Below, piece after piece: positions 17,390-26,812 of a stretch of DNA of 64,000 bases. The notes below the pieces were generated by a model. It was not told the DNA's origin and searched no databases. It worked only from the letters and a program-made list of their open reading frames with translations. The stretch's first letter is position 1, and every line of letters begins with the position of its first letter. The DNA comes from Stenotrophobium rhamnosiphilum (GTDB lineage: Bacteria > Pseudomonadota > Gammaproteobacteria > Nevskiales > Nevskiaceae). Both the position numbers and the translations under genes were made by a program. The DNA lies in contig NZ_QANS01000004.1 in the NCBI RefSeq assembly GCF_003052265.1, positions 62,414 through 126,413 of the forward strand, read 5' to 3'.

Positions 17390-18670
17390 ATGGGCCAATA
17401 CGCATTTAAGTTGCCGGATATCGGCGAGGGCATCGCTGAGGCAGAAATCGCCTGCTGGCGTGTCGCCGTGGGCGATCTTGTTGAAGAAGATCAGCCACTC
17501 GTTGATGTCTTGACTGAAAAAGCCGCAGTCGAAATTCCGTCGCCAGTGACCGGGCGTGTGATTCAGCTGAACGGACAAGAAGGCGACAAAGTAGCGATTG
17601 GATCAATCGTCGTCTTGATCGAAGTGGAGGGCGCTGGTTCTGTTGTTCAGCAATCAAGCGAAATTCCAAAGGTAGAGCAACCTCTGCCTGAGCCTGTGCT
17701 TACGCTGTCACCTGCACCGACGACTCGCCCAGTTCAGACTTCAGCGCCATCAAGTGCTAGCGCAGCTTTTGTCGCAACAGTGCCTCGCGCTGCAGGTGAA
17801 AAACCGATTGCGACACCTGCGGTTCGTCGTCGCGCACAAGAGTTGGGGATTTTACTGAGCTACGTTCATGGAACGGGTGAGGCAGGGCGCATTACGCATG
17901 AAGACCTCGACAAATTTGCATCTCGCGGCGCAGTGGGAAGTGCGCCACTGTCCTCAGCACGCAAGCAGCGTGAAGCGGTACACGACATCAAGATCATCGG
18001 ACTTCGCCGCAAGATCGCCGAAGCAATGCAGAGATCCAAACAACGCATTCCGCACTTCGCCTACGTAGAAGAGATTGACGTTACCGCACTGGAAGATGTG
18101 CGTGCGCAACTGAATGCGACTCGTCGGAGTGATCGGCCTAAATTAACGTTGCTGCCGTTCTTGGTTGAAGCCTTGGTAAAAGCGCTGCCAGACTTTCCGG
18201 CAATGAATGCAAGATTCGATGACGAAGCAGGCGTCGTGCATCGTTACGAACCGGTGCACGTCGGCATTGCAACGCAGACTCCGAACGGCTTGGTTGTGCC
18301 GGTTGTACGACATGCGGAATCGCGTGATCTGTGGGATACCGCGACAGAGATATCAAGGCTGGCTGAAACTGCGCGCGCGGGTAAAGGTACGCGAGATGAA
18401 CTTTCTGGCTCGACTATCACCATCTCAAGCCTCGGACCGATTGGCGGAATCATGACAACTCCGGTGATTAATGCACCGGAGGTTTCGATCATCGGCGTCA
18501 ATAAGATCTTCGACAAGCTTGTGCTGCGCGATGGTCAGGTCATCGTGCGTCGTTGCATGAATCTGTCTTCTTCTTTTGATCATCGCGTGATCGACGGCTG
18601 GGACGCTGCCAATTTCATTCAGCGCGTTCGTACTCTTTTGGAAAACCCAGCGTCACTGCTGGTTGGATAA
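17390..18670 (+). CDS. bkdB: Branched-chain 2-oxoacid dehydrogenase E2, lipoamide acyltransferase
   Basis: This 426-residue E2 core protein transfers the branched acyl group from lipoate to CoA. An N-terminal lipoyl domain carries the lipoylated lysine K44 (DVLTEKAAVE). A Pro/Ala/Ser-rich linker follows (about 85-140), then a peripheral subunit-binding domain (ATPAVRRRAQELG, about 143-180). The acyltransferase domain has the active-site motif FDHRVIDGWDAA near the C-terminus. I start at ATG 17390. An in-frame upstream extension to 17324 would overlap E1 beta and precede the lipoyl domain with unrelated residues. Confidence 0.96.
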   Translation: MGQYAFKLPDIGEGIAEAEIACWRVAVGDLVEEDQPLVDVLTEKAAVEIPSPVTGRVIQLNGQEGDKVAIGSIVVLIEVEGAGSVVQQSSEIPKVEQPLPEPVLTLSPAPTTRPVQTSAPSSASAAFVATVPRAAGEKPIATPAVRRRAQELGILLSYVHGTGEAGRITHEDLDKFASRGAVGSAPLSSARKQREAVHDIKIIGLRRKIAEAMQRSKQRIPHFAYVEEIDVTALEDVRAQLNATRRSDRPKLTLLPFLVEALVKALPDFPAMNARFDDEAGVVHRYEPVHVGIATQTPNGLVVPVVRHAESRDLWDTATEISRLAETARAGKGTRDELSGSTITISSLGPIGGIMTTPVINAPEVSIIGVNKIFDKLVLRDGQVIVRRCMNLSSSFDHRVIDGWDAANFIQRVRTLLENPASLLVG

Positions 18671-18673
18671 AAA

Positions 18674-20074
18674 ATGAACGAGACCATTAAGACCAAGGTG
18701 CTTGTCGTTGGTGGCGGACCTGGCGGTTACGTTGCAGCTATTCGTGCGGGCCAGTTGGGGCTCGATACAGTGTTGGTAGAAGCGGATCGTCTAGGCGGCA
18801 CCTGCCTTATTCGCGGCTGCATCCCATCCAAGGCTTTGATCCATGTAGCGAGTAAGTTCGAAGAGCTTTCGCGACACGCGAGTGACGATGCGCTGGGTAT
18901 TCGATTAAGCGAAGCGCCTGTGCTTAATCTTGCGGAGTCGCAGCGATGGAAGTCGGGAGTCGTCGACAAGCTGAATGTCGGAGTCGGTTCTCTTCTGCGA
19001 AAGGCAAAGGTCAGAACGCTTCAAGGCTGGGCAACGTTCTTAGATGCCAAAACTTGTAGCGTGAAAACTGCAAACGGTGACATCACGGTTCAAGCCGAGC
19101 ACGTCATTCTCGCGAATGGTTCTGTGCCGGTGGAATTGCCGAACTTGCCATTTGGTGGCGCAGTGATGTCTTCGACTGAAGTGCTGTCATTGCAAGAGCT
19201 GCCGAAACAGCTTGTCGTTGTCGGCGCTGGCTATATCGGATTGGAACTGGGCATCGCCTTCGCGCGCCTAGGGTCACGTGTCACTTTCGTTGAAGCAGGC
19301 CCACGCATTTTGCCGCTCTACGACACACAGATGACCAAACCCGTTGAGCAATGGCTGAAGAAGCATGGCATCGCGGTTCATCTGAATGCCCGAGCCAAAG
19401 GCTTATCTGAAAGTTCTGTGCTGACGGTCGAAAACGGCAGCGGCCCTTTAGATATTCCCTACGACAAGATTCTAGTAACGGTAGGCAGGGCGCCGAGCAC
19501 CAACGGTTGGGGCCTCGAAAATATGGCGGTCGACATGAATGGCCGTTGGGTCAAGATCGACGATCAATGCCGTACATCCATGCGAAATGTCTGGGCGATT
19601 GGTGATCTTGTTGGCGAGCCGATGCTCGCGCACAAAGCTTCTGCTCAAGGTGAAATGGTGGCGGAAATCATTGCAGGGCATCGGCGCAGCTTTGATCCTG
19701 TCGCGATTGCCGCTGTCTGCTTTACCGAGCCTGAGATTGTCGGCGCAGGTTTGTCACCAGATGAAGCGAAGGCTGCCGGCATCGAAATCAAAGTGGCGAC
19801 CTTTCCATTTGCCGCGAATGGACGCTCACTCACAATGGAAGCGGGTGTCGATGGCGGATTTGTTCGTGTGACTGCGCGAGCCGACAATCATCTGGTGTTA
19901 GGCCTGCATGCAGTGGGTGCGCACGCCTCAGAGCTTTCGGGTGAGTTTGCTCTGGCCTTGGAAATGGGCGCGCGCATTGAAGATCTCGCGGGAACGATTC
20001 ACGTGCATCCAACTATGTCAGAGGCGCTGCCGGAAGCGGCACTCGCTACGCTTGGGCGTGCCATCCACGCATAA
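18674..20074 (+). CDS. lpdV: Dihydrolipoyl dehydrogenase (E3) of the bkd operon
   Basis: This 466-residue flavoprotein reoxidises dihydrolipoamide with NAD. The FAD-binding motif GGGPGGYVAA is near residue 13. The redox disulfide C44-C49 lies in GGTCLIRGCIPSK. The NAD-binding motif VGAGYIGLELG is near residue 180, the WAIGDL motif follows, and the C-terminal catalytic H...E pair is in HVHPTMSEALPEA. It lies 3 bases after bkdB. As a dedicated E3 in a bkd operon it matches lpdV of Pseudomonas. Confidence 0.95.
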   Translation: MNETIKTKVLVVGGGPGGYVAAIRAGQLGLDTVLVEADRLGGTCLIRGCIPSKALIHVASKFEELSRHASDDALGIRLSEAPVLNLAESQRWKSGVVDKLNVGVGSLLRKAKVRTLQGWATFLDAKTCSVKTANGDITVQAEHVILANGSVPVELPNLPFGGAVMSSTEVLSLQELPKQLVVVGAGYIGLELGIAFARLGSRVTFVEAGPRILPLYDTQMTKPVEQWLKKHGIAVHLNARAKGLSESSVLTVENGSGPLDIPYDKILVTVGRAPSTNGWGLENMAVDMNGRWVKIDDQCRTSMRNVWAIGDLVGEPMLAHKASAQGEMVAEIIAGHRRSFDPVAIAAVCFTEPEIVGAGLSPDEAKAAGIEIKVATFPFAANGRSLTMEAGVDGGFVRVTARADNHLVLGLHAVGAHASELSGEFALALEMGARIEDLAGTIHVHPTMSEALPEAALATLGRAIHA

Positions 20075-20124
20075 TGCTGACTAATATTCAGTAATAATGA
20101 CAATAAGTTTTGTGGGGGACTTTC

Positions 20125-20601
20125 ATGACTACTTCTTTAGATAACCTCGACATCCGAATTCTCGATGAATTGCAGGATGACGTTACGGCGGCTGCGGCTG
20201 ATATCGCAGACCGCGTAGGCTCATCTAAATCCGTGGTCTGGCGCCGCATTCAAGATTTTATTGCGAATGGCGTTATCGAACGTCGCGTTGCGATACTGAA
20301 TCCACAAAAAGTGGGCTGCAACGTTGTCGTTTTCGCGATGGTGAAAATGTCGCGACACAACGCGAATGCCTTACCGAAGTTCATCGAGGCGGTGAAGGCT
20401 ATTCCGCAAGTGTTGGAATGCCACACCGTTCTCGGTCAAGTCGATTTTCTGCTCAAAATCGTCACCGGCAGCATCGAGGAGTATCGCGAAGTGGTCTGGA
20501 CGAAACTATCTCAGCTTGAGGTGCAGGAAATCAGTTCGATGATCTCATTCGAACGCACCGTTGATCGCACGAAATTACCGCTGCGCCATATTGGTGCCTG
20601 A
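20125..20601 (+). CDS. Lrp/AsnC-family regulator at the end of the bkd operon (BkdR-like)
   Basis: This 158-residue Lrp/AsnC protein has an N-terminal helix-turn-helix (LDIRILDELQDDV... GSSKSVVWRRIQDF, residues about 5-55). The alpha/beta RAM ligand-binding domain follows. I chose ATG 20125 with the purine run GGGGGAC upstream; the earlier in-frame codon at 20110 lacks a ribosome site. It is 50 bases after lpdV on the same strand. Lrp proteins beside bkd genes typically sense branched-chain amino acids and activate the operon. That role is inferred from family and position. Confidence 0.92.
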   Translation: MTTSLDNLDIRILDELQDDVTAAAADIADRVGSSKSVVWRRIQDFIANGVIERRVAILNPQKVGCNVVVFAMVKMSRHNANALPKFIEAVKAIPQVLECHTVLGQVDFLLKIVTGSIEEYREVVWTKLSQLEVQEISSMISFERTVDRTKLPLRHIGA

Positions 20602-20606
20602 TCGTT

Positions 20607-21221
20607 TTAGGCGGCTTTTGTACTGACTTGCGCAGGTAAAAAGGCCTTGATGAGCTGGCGAACCGCGGCCATTTTCAAGGTGCGCTGAACGTCGATACCT
20701 GCGAGCGCTCGTTGATCGGCGTCTGCCAATAGAGCGGTAAACGCGGCGACCAGGGCATCCAGTTCTGATTTTCGTAGCGATTTAGCTCCTGGAATCAAAG
20801 CGGCGCATTCACGAATAAAGTCGAACCGCGCCTTTTGGTTGATCTCGATTTCTCTGCGCAGAACGGGATCATGGCGAGCCATCAACATGACTTCGAGTAC
20901 GACCCCATGAGTAGGGTCATTCGCTAGCTGGTCGTCATAGCGGAAAATTCCGTCCATAACCTTTAAAAAGTTCTTCGGATCGCCAAACTGCTTGTAGAAC
21001 TCACCGCTTTCCAACTGCGCATTCGAGCGCCGTACCGCGGCGTGAAGAATCTCTTCCTTGCTTTTGAAGTGCACATACATCGACCCCACGCTGAGCCCAC
21101 AGGCTGCAGCGACGTCCTGTGTTGATGTATTCGCCAGCCCTTTTTTGCTGATACTCGCCAGCAGCCCGTCAATAATCTGGCTTCGGCGGGAATCCATATG
21201 AGCATCGTCCCGTTTTGGCAT
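20607..21221 (-). CDS. TetR/AcrR-family regulator divergent from TonB receptor 2
   Basis: This 204-residue TetR-type regulator has the helix-turn-helix segment TSTQDVAAACGLSVGSMYVHFKSKEEIL around residues 30-60. A C-terminal ligand domain follows. It is read leftwards from 21221 and converges on the Lrp gene with a 5-base gap. The 162-bp AT-rich interval to the TonB receptor at 21384 has several long A and T tracts and an imperfect AACAAGC-type repeat, but I see no clean operator. It most likely controls the receptor, hydrolase and transporter genes at 21384-26176. Confidence 0.92.
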   Translation of the reverse strand: MPKRDDAHMDSRRSQIIDGLLASISKKGLANTSTQDVAAACGLSVGSMYVHFKSKEEILHAAVRRSNAQLESGEFYKQFGDPKNFLKVMDGIFRYDDQLANDPTHGVVLEVMLMARHDPVLRREIEINQKARFDFIRECAALIPGAKSLRKSELDALVAAFTALLADADQRALAGIDVQRTLKMAAVRQLIKAFLPAQVSTKAA

Positions 21222-21383
21222 TTTTTAAGACCCCCCATTTATTTGTTTGCTTTTTTTATGTTCAGGGATTATAAATAAAAAAACAAGCGTTCATTTTTTA
21301 TTATTTTCTGCTTTCAATGGCTACCCCGGCACGTCTCAGCCAGTGATCGCGATCTCAATGACTGTTTAAAAGGAAGTGAAGCC

Positions 21384-23894
21384 ATGAGTGCTAAACGTGT
21401 ACAGCTGCGCCAGAGCTATGTGATCGGCGCATTGCTTGCGTGCATTTCTTGTGGCGCTCAGGCGCAAGAGTCTGCAAATGATGCAGCGAAACAGTCCGCG
21501 CCTCCGCAAGCTGACACAGCTCCGGCTGATACGTCATCGGCTGATCTTCTAGATGAAATTATCGGCGCCTCCGCGACGCAGGATGCGGCGCCGCAGAGTG
21601 AGACAGTGCCAGCCGATCCAGCACAAGCCACTACGCCTGAAGCAGCGCCAGAACAGGCTGACACCGCGACTGCAGAACTTCTGGACACAATCCCTGTGCC
21701 ACAGCCGGCACTGTCTGTGCCAGCAGGAAAGGATGTAGTACAAGCGCCTCCACGAATCGATGAAATCGTCGTGACGGCAACCAAGCGTGCAATTCCTGTG
21801 CGCGAAATCCCTGCAAGCATTGCTGTGTTGACAGGTGAGAGTCTCGAGCGCGAAGGCGTGCAGGGCATCGATCAGATCGTTGCGCAGGTACCCGGTGTGA
21901 ATCTCACGGATGACGGCTTGGGTCAGGCAAAGCGCGTGACAATCCGCGGTATCTCTGCGGATACGAATGCAAACTTTACTGCGGGTACATTGTTCGGAGA
22001 CGTTCCATTCTCAGATCCATTCGTGCCCAAGGTTCAGCTGGACCCAAATCCCTTCGATATGGCGACGGTCGAAGTTTTGAAAGGTCCACAGGGAACACTC
22101 TTCGGTGGCTCCGGACTGAACGGCATGATTCGTTACGTGCCTCAGACGCCGCAGCTCGATGAATTCCGCGTTAAGTATTTCACCCAGTTAACTTCATATC
22201 CGGGCAACGGTGATAGCGGCTGGAGCTATGGCGGAATGGTGAATGCGCCATTTGCCAACAATACGGCTGCGGTCAGGGTGATGGGCTTTCATCGTGATGC
22301 ACCGGGTTTCATCGACAATACTGCTACGAATAAATCCGACATCAATACAACGTCGCAGTACGGTGTTCGCGCGATGGTTGCTTGGGATCCCAATGAGGAT
22401 TGGAAGATTTCGTTGATGGGAACTACGCAGCACACTCTGCAGGATGACGTTGCCTTTACGAGCAACTTTGATGGCAATCTCGAACGCAACAATACGCCGA
22501 GACCCAGTCCGACAGAATCCACTTACACGCTTGCCAACCTTGGTATTGAACGTGAGTTCAGCTGGGCAACGCTGATTTCACAAAGCACCTATTTCAAAAA
22601 GAAGTTCGATGCTTTTCTTGACTCCTCGCGCATTGCGCTCGAAGGGCAGTTGCCATTGCTGGCGGCAGCAGACAGTAATCACAGCAAAGGCATTGCGCAG
22701 GAATTGCGATTGGTTTCGACGCCGGGCGACTCGCCTTGGAAATGGCTGGCGGGTGCGTTTTACTACAGCACGGATTTGTATGACTGTGCAGAAGCGGGTG
22801 CGGCCGCAGGTTTGCCATCGTTGCCATTGCCAGAGCAGCTTCAAGGTTTGCTGGCTAGTCCTTGCCCCGGCAATGTGAAAAAAATTGGTGACACGCTCGA
22901 TATTGCGCAGCTCGTTGCTGACGTCAATCTCAAGGAGAAAGCACTTTTTGGTGAAGTGACCCGCACCCTTGGTGACTATTGGGAAGTGACGCTGGGAGCG
23001 CGTGCCTATCAGACACAATCAGCAGGCACTGTTTCGACAGCAGGATTGCTGTACTCCGCCCAGAATTTGGGAATGCCTAGCCATCGTGATGCGGCGATCT
23101 CTGAACATGGTCTGAGTCCAAAAGCATCGATTGTCTTCCATCCAAGCGAAGATCTGCGTGCGTATTTCACTGCCTCTCGTGGTTTCCGTTTCGGCGGCCC
23201 ACAGCTTGGCGCATCAACGCCGACGACGACAGTTCCAGCATTTTATAAGTCGGACACGCTTTGGAATTATGAACTGGGTTTGCGCACGGATTGGTTCGAT
23301 CAGACGCTTCAGATTGACGCATCGACTTATCTTATCGTCTGGAAAGATCCGCAGGTATCGCAGGTCTCCAATGACACGCTGGTGACGTTCATCGACAACG
23401 TGGGTGGCGTGAAAGCCGTGGGAACTGAATTGTCTCTGCGTTATCTTCCAGTCTTCTTGGAAGGTTTAAGTTTGGATGCCACAGCGTCTTGGAATCGTAC
23501 CGAGACCACGGAGTCATTCAAGGCAGCCAGCGGTACGGTCGTGGCATCGGGCTCACCATGGCCGCTTGCTCCGCGTTGGCAAACATCGACGACGCTCGCA
23601 TATAAGCATGTTGTGCTCTCGTGGGAACTGGGCGCATCGCTCCGCCATACGTTCATGGGGCAGGCCTGCAACACCATTGAATGTACTGCGCAGGTTTTTG
23701 GTTATCAGACTTACGACTTGAATTTGTTCGCATCAGCGCAAGATGACAGTCGTTGGCCGCAACTGAGCTTGTCGCTGAACAATCTCACGGACAAGCGTGG
23801 CTTCAGCAATATCTCCACGAGTCCTACGCTTGGCAATACAGTGAACTACATCGCACCACGAGCCTTGGTGCTCAGACTCAGCGGTAGTTTCTAA
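21384..23894 (+). CDS. TonB-dependent outer-membrane receptor 2
   Basis: This 836-residue receptor has a signal peptide cleaved after AQA (residue 27) and a long Ala/Pro/Thr/Glu-rich linker (28-124). The TonB box DEIVVTAT is at 126-133, followed by the plug (including VEVLKGPQGTLFGGSGLNG) and a beta-barrel ending in LSGSF. The linker has two acidic-leucine words, ADLLDEII at 53-60 and TAELLDTI at 97-103. Their spacing matches the other receptors. It is closer in sequence to receptor 3 than to receptor 1. A hydrolase follows after 6 bases and a GPH transporter after that, forming an uptake-and-cleavage module. Confidence 0.94.
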   Translation: MSAKRVQLRQSYVIGALLACISCGAQAQESANDAAKQSAPPQADTAPADTSSADLLDEIIGASATQDAAPQSETVPADPAQATTPEAAPEQADTATAELLDTIPVPQPALSVPAGKDVVQAPPRIDEIVVTATKRAIPVREIPASIAVLTGESLEREGVQGIDQIVAQVPGVNLTDDGLGQAKRVTIRGISADTNANFTAGTLFGDVPFSDPFVPKVQLDPNPFDMATVEVLKGPQGTLFGGSGLNGMIRYVPQTPQLDEFRVKYFTQLTSYPGNGDSGWSYGGMVNAPFANNTAAVRVMGFHRDAPGFIDNTATNKSDINTTSQYGVRAMVAWDPNEDWKISLMGTTQHTLQDDVAFTSNFDGNLERNNTPRPSPTESTYTLANLGIEREFSWATLISQSTYFKKKFDAFLDSSRIALEGQLPLLAAADSNHSKGIAQELRLVSTPGDSPWKWLAGAFYYSTDLYDCAEAGAAAGLPSLPLPEQLQGLLASPCPGNVKKIGDTLDIAQLVADVNLKEKALFGEVTRTLGDYWEVTLGARAYQTQSAGTVSTAGLLYSAQNLGMPSHRDAAISEHGLSPKASIVFHPSEDLRAYFTASRGFRFGGPQLGASTPTTTVPAFYKSDTLWNYELGLRTDWFDQTLQIDASTYLIVWKDPQVSQVSNDTLVTFIDNVGGVKAVGTELSLRYLPVFLEGLSLDATASWNRTETTESFKAASGTVVASGSPWPLAPRWQTSTTLAYKHVVLSWELGASLRHTFMGQACNTIECTAQVFGYQTYDLNLFASAQDDSRWPQLSLSLNNLTDKRGFSNISTSPTLGNTVNYIAPRALVLRLSGSF

Positions 23895-23900
23895 ATACAA

Positions 23901-24803
23901 ATGTCCATGACTGAAAATAAATCTATTCAAGGCGTAGCGGATGTTCCCGGTGCTCGCCTGCGCTATCGGCTTGTTGGCGTGCCTGGTGCGCCGTTGCTGG
24001 TATTCGAAAATGGTTGGGGCGCTTCATATGAGCAGTGGACGTGGATTGAGCGCGAGCTCGCTGCCCATGCGCAATTGCTGTTCTATAACCGTGCCGGAAT
24101 CGGTGGCAGTGAATTGCTGCAAGCGCAGACGGTGACTGGTCTGAGTGATCAGTTCGCAGCGTTGCCCGCAGCGCTGGGTTTAACGCAGCCGATTATCGCA
24201 GTCGGCCATTCCTATGGCGGACTGATGTGCTCGCTTCATGCAGCGCAACGAAGTGATGTTTTAAAGGCAGTAGTTGAGATTGATCCAACCACTGAAGTTT
24301 CTGATCCAGTGCTCGACGGAAACCTGCGAGCTTTAGGGCCGATGGTGCGTGTATTAAAGCTTTGCCTATCAATGGGGCTGCCAAATTTTCTGTTCGGCAG
24401 TCTTGCCAAGACTTTGCCAGATGCAGAAGGCAAGGAAATGATGATCCGCGCGCTCAGTAAGCCTGAATCGCTTGATGCAGGTGTGGCTGAGTTCGCTTTG
24501 TTGATTTCTATCCGTTCTGCGATTGCAAAAGCGCATCTATCGGGATTGCCCAGACTTGTGATCGGTGCTGGAACGACGGCGGATCCAAGAGGCGGACTAT
24601 TGAGCAGATTAATGTCGAACTCAAAGCGAGCGAGCGAAACATTTGAACGCAGCAAATCATTGCAGAGGGATCGTGTAGTAAGTGATCCGGGATGCCAGAT
24701 TACGATGCTGCCTTACAATCACAGCGCATTGGTATTTGAAGAAGCGGGTGCGAAGGTAAGCGCGGCAAATATTCTTAGCTTTCTGCGCACAATAGAATCC
24801 TGA
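23901..24803 (+). CDS. Alpha/beta-fold hydrolase of the receptor 2 module
   Basis: This 300-residue alpha/beta hydrolase has the nucleophile elbow GHSYGG near residue 98, an upstream acidic and aromatic segment (NGWGASYEQW) in the oxyanion region, and a late histidine in YNHSALVFEE. There is no signal peptide. It lies between the TonB receptor and the transporter gene and overlaps neither. It is likely to cleave the imported compound in the cytoplasm. Substrate and reaction (ester, lactone, epoxide) are not visible in the sequence. Confidence 0.9.
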   Translation: MSMTENKSIQGVADVPGARLRYRLVGVPGAPLLVFENGWGASYEQWTWIERELAAHAQLLFYNRAGIGGSELLQAQTVTGLSDQFAALPAALGLTQPIIAVGHSYGGLMCSLHAAQRSDVLKAVVEIDPTTEVSDPVLDGNLRALGPMVRVLKLCLSMGLPNFLFGSLAKTLPDAEGKEMMIRALSKPESLDAGVAEFALLISIRSAIAKAHLSGLPRLVIGAGTTADPRGGLLSRLMSNSKRASETFERSKSLQRDRVVSDPGCQITMLPYNHSALVFEEAGAKVSAANILSFLRTIES

Positions 24804-24805
24804 AC

Positions 24806-26176
24806 GTGACGACGACATCTAAAGTCGTCGATGCACGTCTGCGTCTCAATGTTCTGATTGCATTTACATTGCCCACGCTTGTGTTGGGCATCATGCATGG
24901 CCCTGAAGGTCAGATACAGGCCATCTATGCAAAGCATGCAGGTCTAGCCTTAACGGCAATCGCTGCCGCGACATTGTTCAGCAAGATATTCGATGCCATC
25001 ACCTATCCGCTGATTGGGTATTTGTCGGATCGCACGTATGCACGTCGTGGCTCGCGAAAAAGCTGGGTCATCGTTGGTTCAGTCGTTTCATCGATCGGCA
25101 TCTGGGGTTTGTTCCGTCCGCCGCAAGGCGTTGATGCGCTCTACTTCGGAATCTGGATGTCAGTGACCTACCTCGGGTGGAAGCTGATGGAGATTCCGCT
25201 GCAAGCCTGGAGTTACAGCTTGTCCGTGGACTATGTGCAGCGCACGCGCGTGCAAGCGTGGCGGGCGCTGGCACAGATGGGCGGACAGCTCCTGTTCTTC
25301 ATCATTCCATTTCTAGCGCTAAAACTAGGATATTCAGACAGTACAGAGCTTGATTTTAGATCGCTCGGGTTGTCGGCAATTATCTGTGCATTCGCACTGC
25401 CAGTCGTGACGATCATTGCAGTGACATACGTGAATAATGGTGAGAACGCAGCGCCTGTCGTGCAAAAACGACTTGGATTTGCCGATGCATTGCGCGCGAT
25501 TAAACAGAACGGTCCACTTCTGCGGCTTCTTGCAGCTTTTCTGCCGGTGAACTTTCTCGGTGGTATGACGGGTGGTGTCGCGTATTTATATATCGATACC
25601 TATCTGCATCTTGGTAAGCAACTCCCCGCCATCATGCTGGTCGCTTTGCTCTCGAGTTTGCTGGGCATTCCATTTTGGAGTGCGATGTCTGCGCGCTTTG
25701 AGCGTCATCGCGTGTGGGCGGTGTCTCTGATTACTGGCGCGCTCGCGTGTGCAGCGTTCGCTTTCGTATCCCCAGGCTCAATGGCGCTGCCGCTGGCATT
25801 CTTGTTGTACCCAACCATCATGTTCACATTGGTTGGCGCCGTGATCGTTTACACGATGTCAGCAGACATCGTCGACTATGGGCTATTACTCACGGGCGAG
25901 GATAACGCCGGACTTTACGGCGCTATCTTCGCGTTCTTGCAGAAATCTGTGTTGGGCGTTTCAGCAGCAACGGCTTTGGCAATTGCCGGAGGTTTCGGAT
26001 TCGATGCCACTGCAGCTTCGCAATCGGCGAGTGGTGTTATCGGCATCAAGCTAACTGGTGCCGTACTTCCTGCGTTTGGATTGATCGCGGCCGCTGCAAT
26101 CATCTGGAACTATCCGCTGAATCGTCCGCGAATCGCTGAGATTCAAAATCAACTGAAGCAAGCAAAGACGACCTAA
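24806..26176 (+). CDS. GPH-type MFS sugar/cation symporter
   Basis: This 456-residue inner-membrane transporter has about twelve hydrophobic segments and the GPH (glycoside-pentoside-hexuronide, MelB-like) signature in its second loop: DAITYPLIGYLSDRTYARRGSRKSW near residue 60. It starts with GTG at 24806, 2 bases after the hydrolase stop. GPH proteins usually bring in sugars or related glycosides with H+ or Na+. With TonB receptor 2 and the hydrolase it completes a path from outside to cytoplasm. The substrate is unknown. Confidence 0.9.
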   Translation: MTTTSKVVDARLRLNVLIAFTLPTLVLGIMHGPEGQIQAIYAKHAGLALTAIAAATLFSKIFDAITYPLIGYLSDRTYARRGSRKSWVIVGSVVSSIGIWGLFRPPQGVDALYFGIWMSVTYLGWKLMEIPLQAWSYSLSVDYVQRTRVQAWRALAQMGGQLLFFIIPFLALKLGYSDSTELDFRSLGLSAIICAFALPVVTIIAVTYVNNGENAAPVVQKRLGFADALRAIKQNGPLLRLLAAFLPVNFLGGMTGGVAYLYIDTYLHLGKQLPAIMLVALLSSLLGIPFWSAMSARFERHRVWAVSLITGALACAAFAFVSPGSMALPLAFLLYPTIMFTLVGAVIVYTMSADIVDYGLLLTGEDNAGLYGAIFAFLQKSVLGVSAATALAIAGGFGFDATAASQSASGVIGIKLTGAVLPAFGLIAAAAIIWNYPLNRPRIAEIQNQLKQAKTT

Positions 26177-26187
26177 GTGCTCATGCC

Positions 26188-26640
26188 TCAGATTGGCAAT
26201 GCGTCCGTCTGTTTGATTTCACGCAGTGCAATGTCTGAACGCAGATCGCGGAAGTGGGGCAGGTGGACGATCTTTTTTTTGATCACGGCTTCATAGCCTT
26301 CTACCGACGGGACGACGACTTTGAGTAAGTAGTCGTGTGAACCGGTCATGGAATAGCAGTCCATGATTTCAGGAATATTGCGGACTGCGGTTTCAAACTC
26401 GACGAGTGCAGTTTCGTCCTGACGCGAGAGTTTGATCGAAGCGAAGACCGTCACTTCAAGTCCGAGTGCCTTGCGATCAATCTTGCAGAAGCGTCCCAGA
26501 ATGGCGCCGGATTTTTCCAGACGATCGATTCTTCGCCAGACTGGTGTATGACTCAAACTGACGGCCTGACTGATCTTCTCAATCGAGATCGTGGCATCGG
26601 ATTGCAGTAGTCTCAGTATGGCTCTATCGACGGCATCCAT
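26188..26640 (-). CDS. Lrp/AsnC-family regulator divergent from the indolepyruvate oxidoreductase
   Basis: This 150-residue Lrp/AsnC protein has the helix-turn-helix at residues 4-55 (VDRAILRLLQSDATISIEKI and SLSHTPVWRRIDRLEKSG). The RAM domain follows, with GSHDYLLKVVV. ATG 26640 is preferred over TTG at 26652 because a GAGAG precedes it. It is divergent from the oxidoreductase gene at 26813 across an AT-rich 172-bp gap. The likely role is control of that gene and the leucine-degradation genes behind it. Confidence 0.9.
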   Translation of the reverse strand: MDAVDRAILRLLQSDATISIEKISQAVSLSHTPVWRRIDRLEKSGAILGRFCKIDRKALGLEVTVFASIKLSRQDETALVEFETAVRNIPEIMDCYSMTGSHDYLLKVVVPSVEGYEAVIKKKIVHLPHFRDLRSDIALREIKQTDALPI

Positions 26641-26774
26641 GGAAGCTCTCAACTTGGCGTTTATAGCGACAATTATAGATAAATATTCTACTAAATATAT
26701 TAAATAATCTTATTTAATCTAATTAATGGCATATATATAGAAAAAACAGGTAAACGTCTCCTAAGCCGCTAAAT

Positions 26775-26806
26775 CTAGAATTTCCATAAGGAAAATCAGG
26801 ATCTAG
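26775..26806 (+). promoter_or_regulatory. Nested inverted repeat just before the oxidoreductase start
   Basis: TTTCC (26781-26785) and GGAAA (26790-26794) are separated by ATAA. A wider CTAGA (26775-26779) / TCTAG (26802-26806) pair surrounds them. The element ends 6 bases before ATG 26813, so it overlaps the translation start region. It could be an Lrp site or an RNA hairpin affecting translation. The AAGGAAAAT half resembles TAGGAAAATA before bkdA1. The rest of the 26641-26812 gap is very AT-rich and holds no ORF. Confidence 0.35.
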
Positions 26807-26812
26807 CGAGCC

